DNA of 64,000 bases from Pararge aegeria. Its lineage: Eukaryota > Arthropoda > Insecta > Lepidoptera > Nymphalidae. Under the pieces are notes generated by a model. The model saw nothing but the letters and a program-made list of their open reading frames with translations. It ran no database searches and was not told the DNA's origin. The stretch lies in the NCBI RefSeq assembly GCF_905163445.1, contig NC_053200.1:11904001-11968000 (forward strand). Reading direction: 5' to 3'. A program made the position numbers and the translations under genes. Shown here one piece after another: positions 63,156 through 64,000 of this stretch; the stretch's first letter is position 1; the number at the start of each line of letters is the position of its first letter.

Positions 63156-63242
63156 AAGTTCACGTCCACGCTCTCGTTATGACATTTTAACTAGTGTTTC
63201 CCCTTAAAATGTCATAACGAGAGCTTTTACGTACGTGAACTT
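63156..63242. repeat. Long interrupted palindrome
   Basis: CTCTCGTTATGACATTTTAA (63171-63190) pairs perfectly with 63204-63223. Outside an unpaired stretch, AAGTTCACGT (63156-63165) pairs with ACGTGAACTT (63233-63242). Possibly a very short MITE. Confidence 0.95.
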
Positions 63243-63289
63243 GATTTTCTTGACGGAACTATTTGACGAGATAATGGCACGGCCTGACT

Positions 63290-63890
63290 AAGAACAATGA
63301 ATTTTATATTGATTGGGTTGAGTTAATCTGCAACATTTCTATGAATTCCATACAAATGTTGCAGATTCAATGGATTTTTATAGAAAATGACATATTTACG
63401 GCTAGCTATGTTAGTAATAATTTATTTGTTTCGCGGGTTGACTAAAAACAAGGAATGTTTTATTCATTGTTCTTAGCGGGTTGAATAAATCTGCAACATT
63501 TGTATGGACTTTTCAAATGTACATGGCTTTTCATACAAAATTACATTCATGCCTTGTTTTGTTGGTAAAGTTCTATTTCTTTCGCGGGTTGTCTAAGAAT
63601 AATTAATGTAATATACATTGTTTTTAGCTGGTTGCGTTAATCTGCAACATTTGTATGGACTTGGCAAATGCACATGGCTTTTCATACAAAATTACATATT
63701 GATGCCTAGCGTTGTTAGTAATACTCTAGTTGACTAAGAACAGTGAATGTTATTTTCATGGTTCTTAGCAGGTTGAGTTTATCTGCAACATTTGTATGGA
63801 CTTGTCAAATGTACATGGGGCCTTTCATAGAAAATTACATATTTACGCCTAGCTTTGTTAGTAATTCTTTATTTGATAGTATATTAGCAT
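63290..63890. repeat. Minisatellite of four units, 141-163 bp
   Basis: ATCTGCAACATTT recurs at 63326, 63489, 63640 and 63781. Each unit has TTGTATGGACTT, CATGGCTTTTCATACAAAAT (diverged in unit 1) and a GGTTG...CTAAGAACA...TGTTCTTAG palindrome. Copies differ by 10-20 percent by eye. Confidence 0.9.
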
Positions 63891-63939
63891 GGCGTCTTTA
63901 ATCGAACTTAACTTTAACCTTTTAGTTTTTTTTTTTTTT

Positions 63940-64000
63940 GGACGACCTCGTTGGTGCAGTGATGCGCACTGTTATTTTATAAGTAGAGGTCAGGCGTGGC
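63940..64000 (+). mobile_element. tRNA-like SINE head at the window edge
   Basis: GACGACCTCGTTGGTGCAGT, GATGCGCACTG and AGAGGTCAGGCG resemble an A box region and the start of a B box region, after a T run. Cut by the edge. Confidence 0.45.

Overview
The window looks like nuclear DNA of a lepidopteran insect. The introns are AT-rich and gene-poor, and many tRNA-derived SINE copies, Helitron-like ends and non-LTR retrotransposon tails of the kind common in butterfly and moth genomes are present. A nymphalid butterfly is my guess from the SINE sequences, but I could not test it. No bacterial, viral or CRISPR features were seen.

Left edge (1-4333): a non-LTR retrotransposon on the minus strand. 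Its ORF1 (gag-like, three zinc knuckles) is intact. Its ORF2 (endonuclease plus reverse transcriptase) is open for about 915 codons up to the window edge. The two frames overlap by 8 nt. Upstream of its 5' end lies a 122-bp tandem array (4396-4930). A Helitron-like element follows at 5756-6184, then SINE fragments and a small inverted-repeat transposon (7598-7769).

Centre (8629-53187): the 3' part of one large plus-strand gene for a receptor-type protein tyrosine phosphatase with two tandem PTP domains. Fourteen exons can be placed with consistent splice phases, giving 616 residues up to a TGA at 51358-51360. The upstream extracellular and membrane-spanning part was not found. D1 keeps the catalytic Cys and Arg but has lost the WPD aspartate and has an odd P-loop (HCNDGGGRSG). 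D2 has Ser in place of the catalytic Cys. The protein is therefore probably a receptor pseudophosphatase that binds or scaffolds rather than dephosphorylates. The two domains have almost the same exon layout.

The most striking observation is that the frame stays open after the TGA for another 608 codons (51361-53187), in a GC- and CpG-rich block unlike its surroundings. This could be stop-codon readthrough, an in-frame 84-nt alternative intron that removes the TGA, or a separate cistron.

Introns (19.2 kb for the first, 9.5 kb for the fourth): filled with at least five SINE families, several nested insertions with visible target-site duplications, reverse-transcriptase tail relics, other dispersed repeat families and perfect hairpins. 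No second host gene was recognised in them.

Right part (53188-64000): 3' flank with candidate polyadenylation signals, then repeat-rich DNA. It holds a pair of perfect hairpins (56977-57054), a hairpin element (58108-58330), a SINE split by a LINE tail (60625-61015), a Helitron in minus orientation (62581-62864), a palindrome (63156-63242) and a 141-163 bp minisatellite with internal palindromes (63290-63890).
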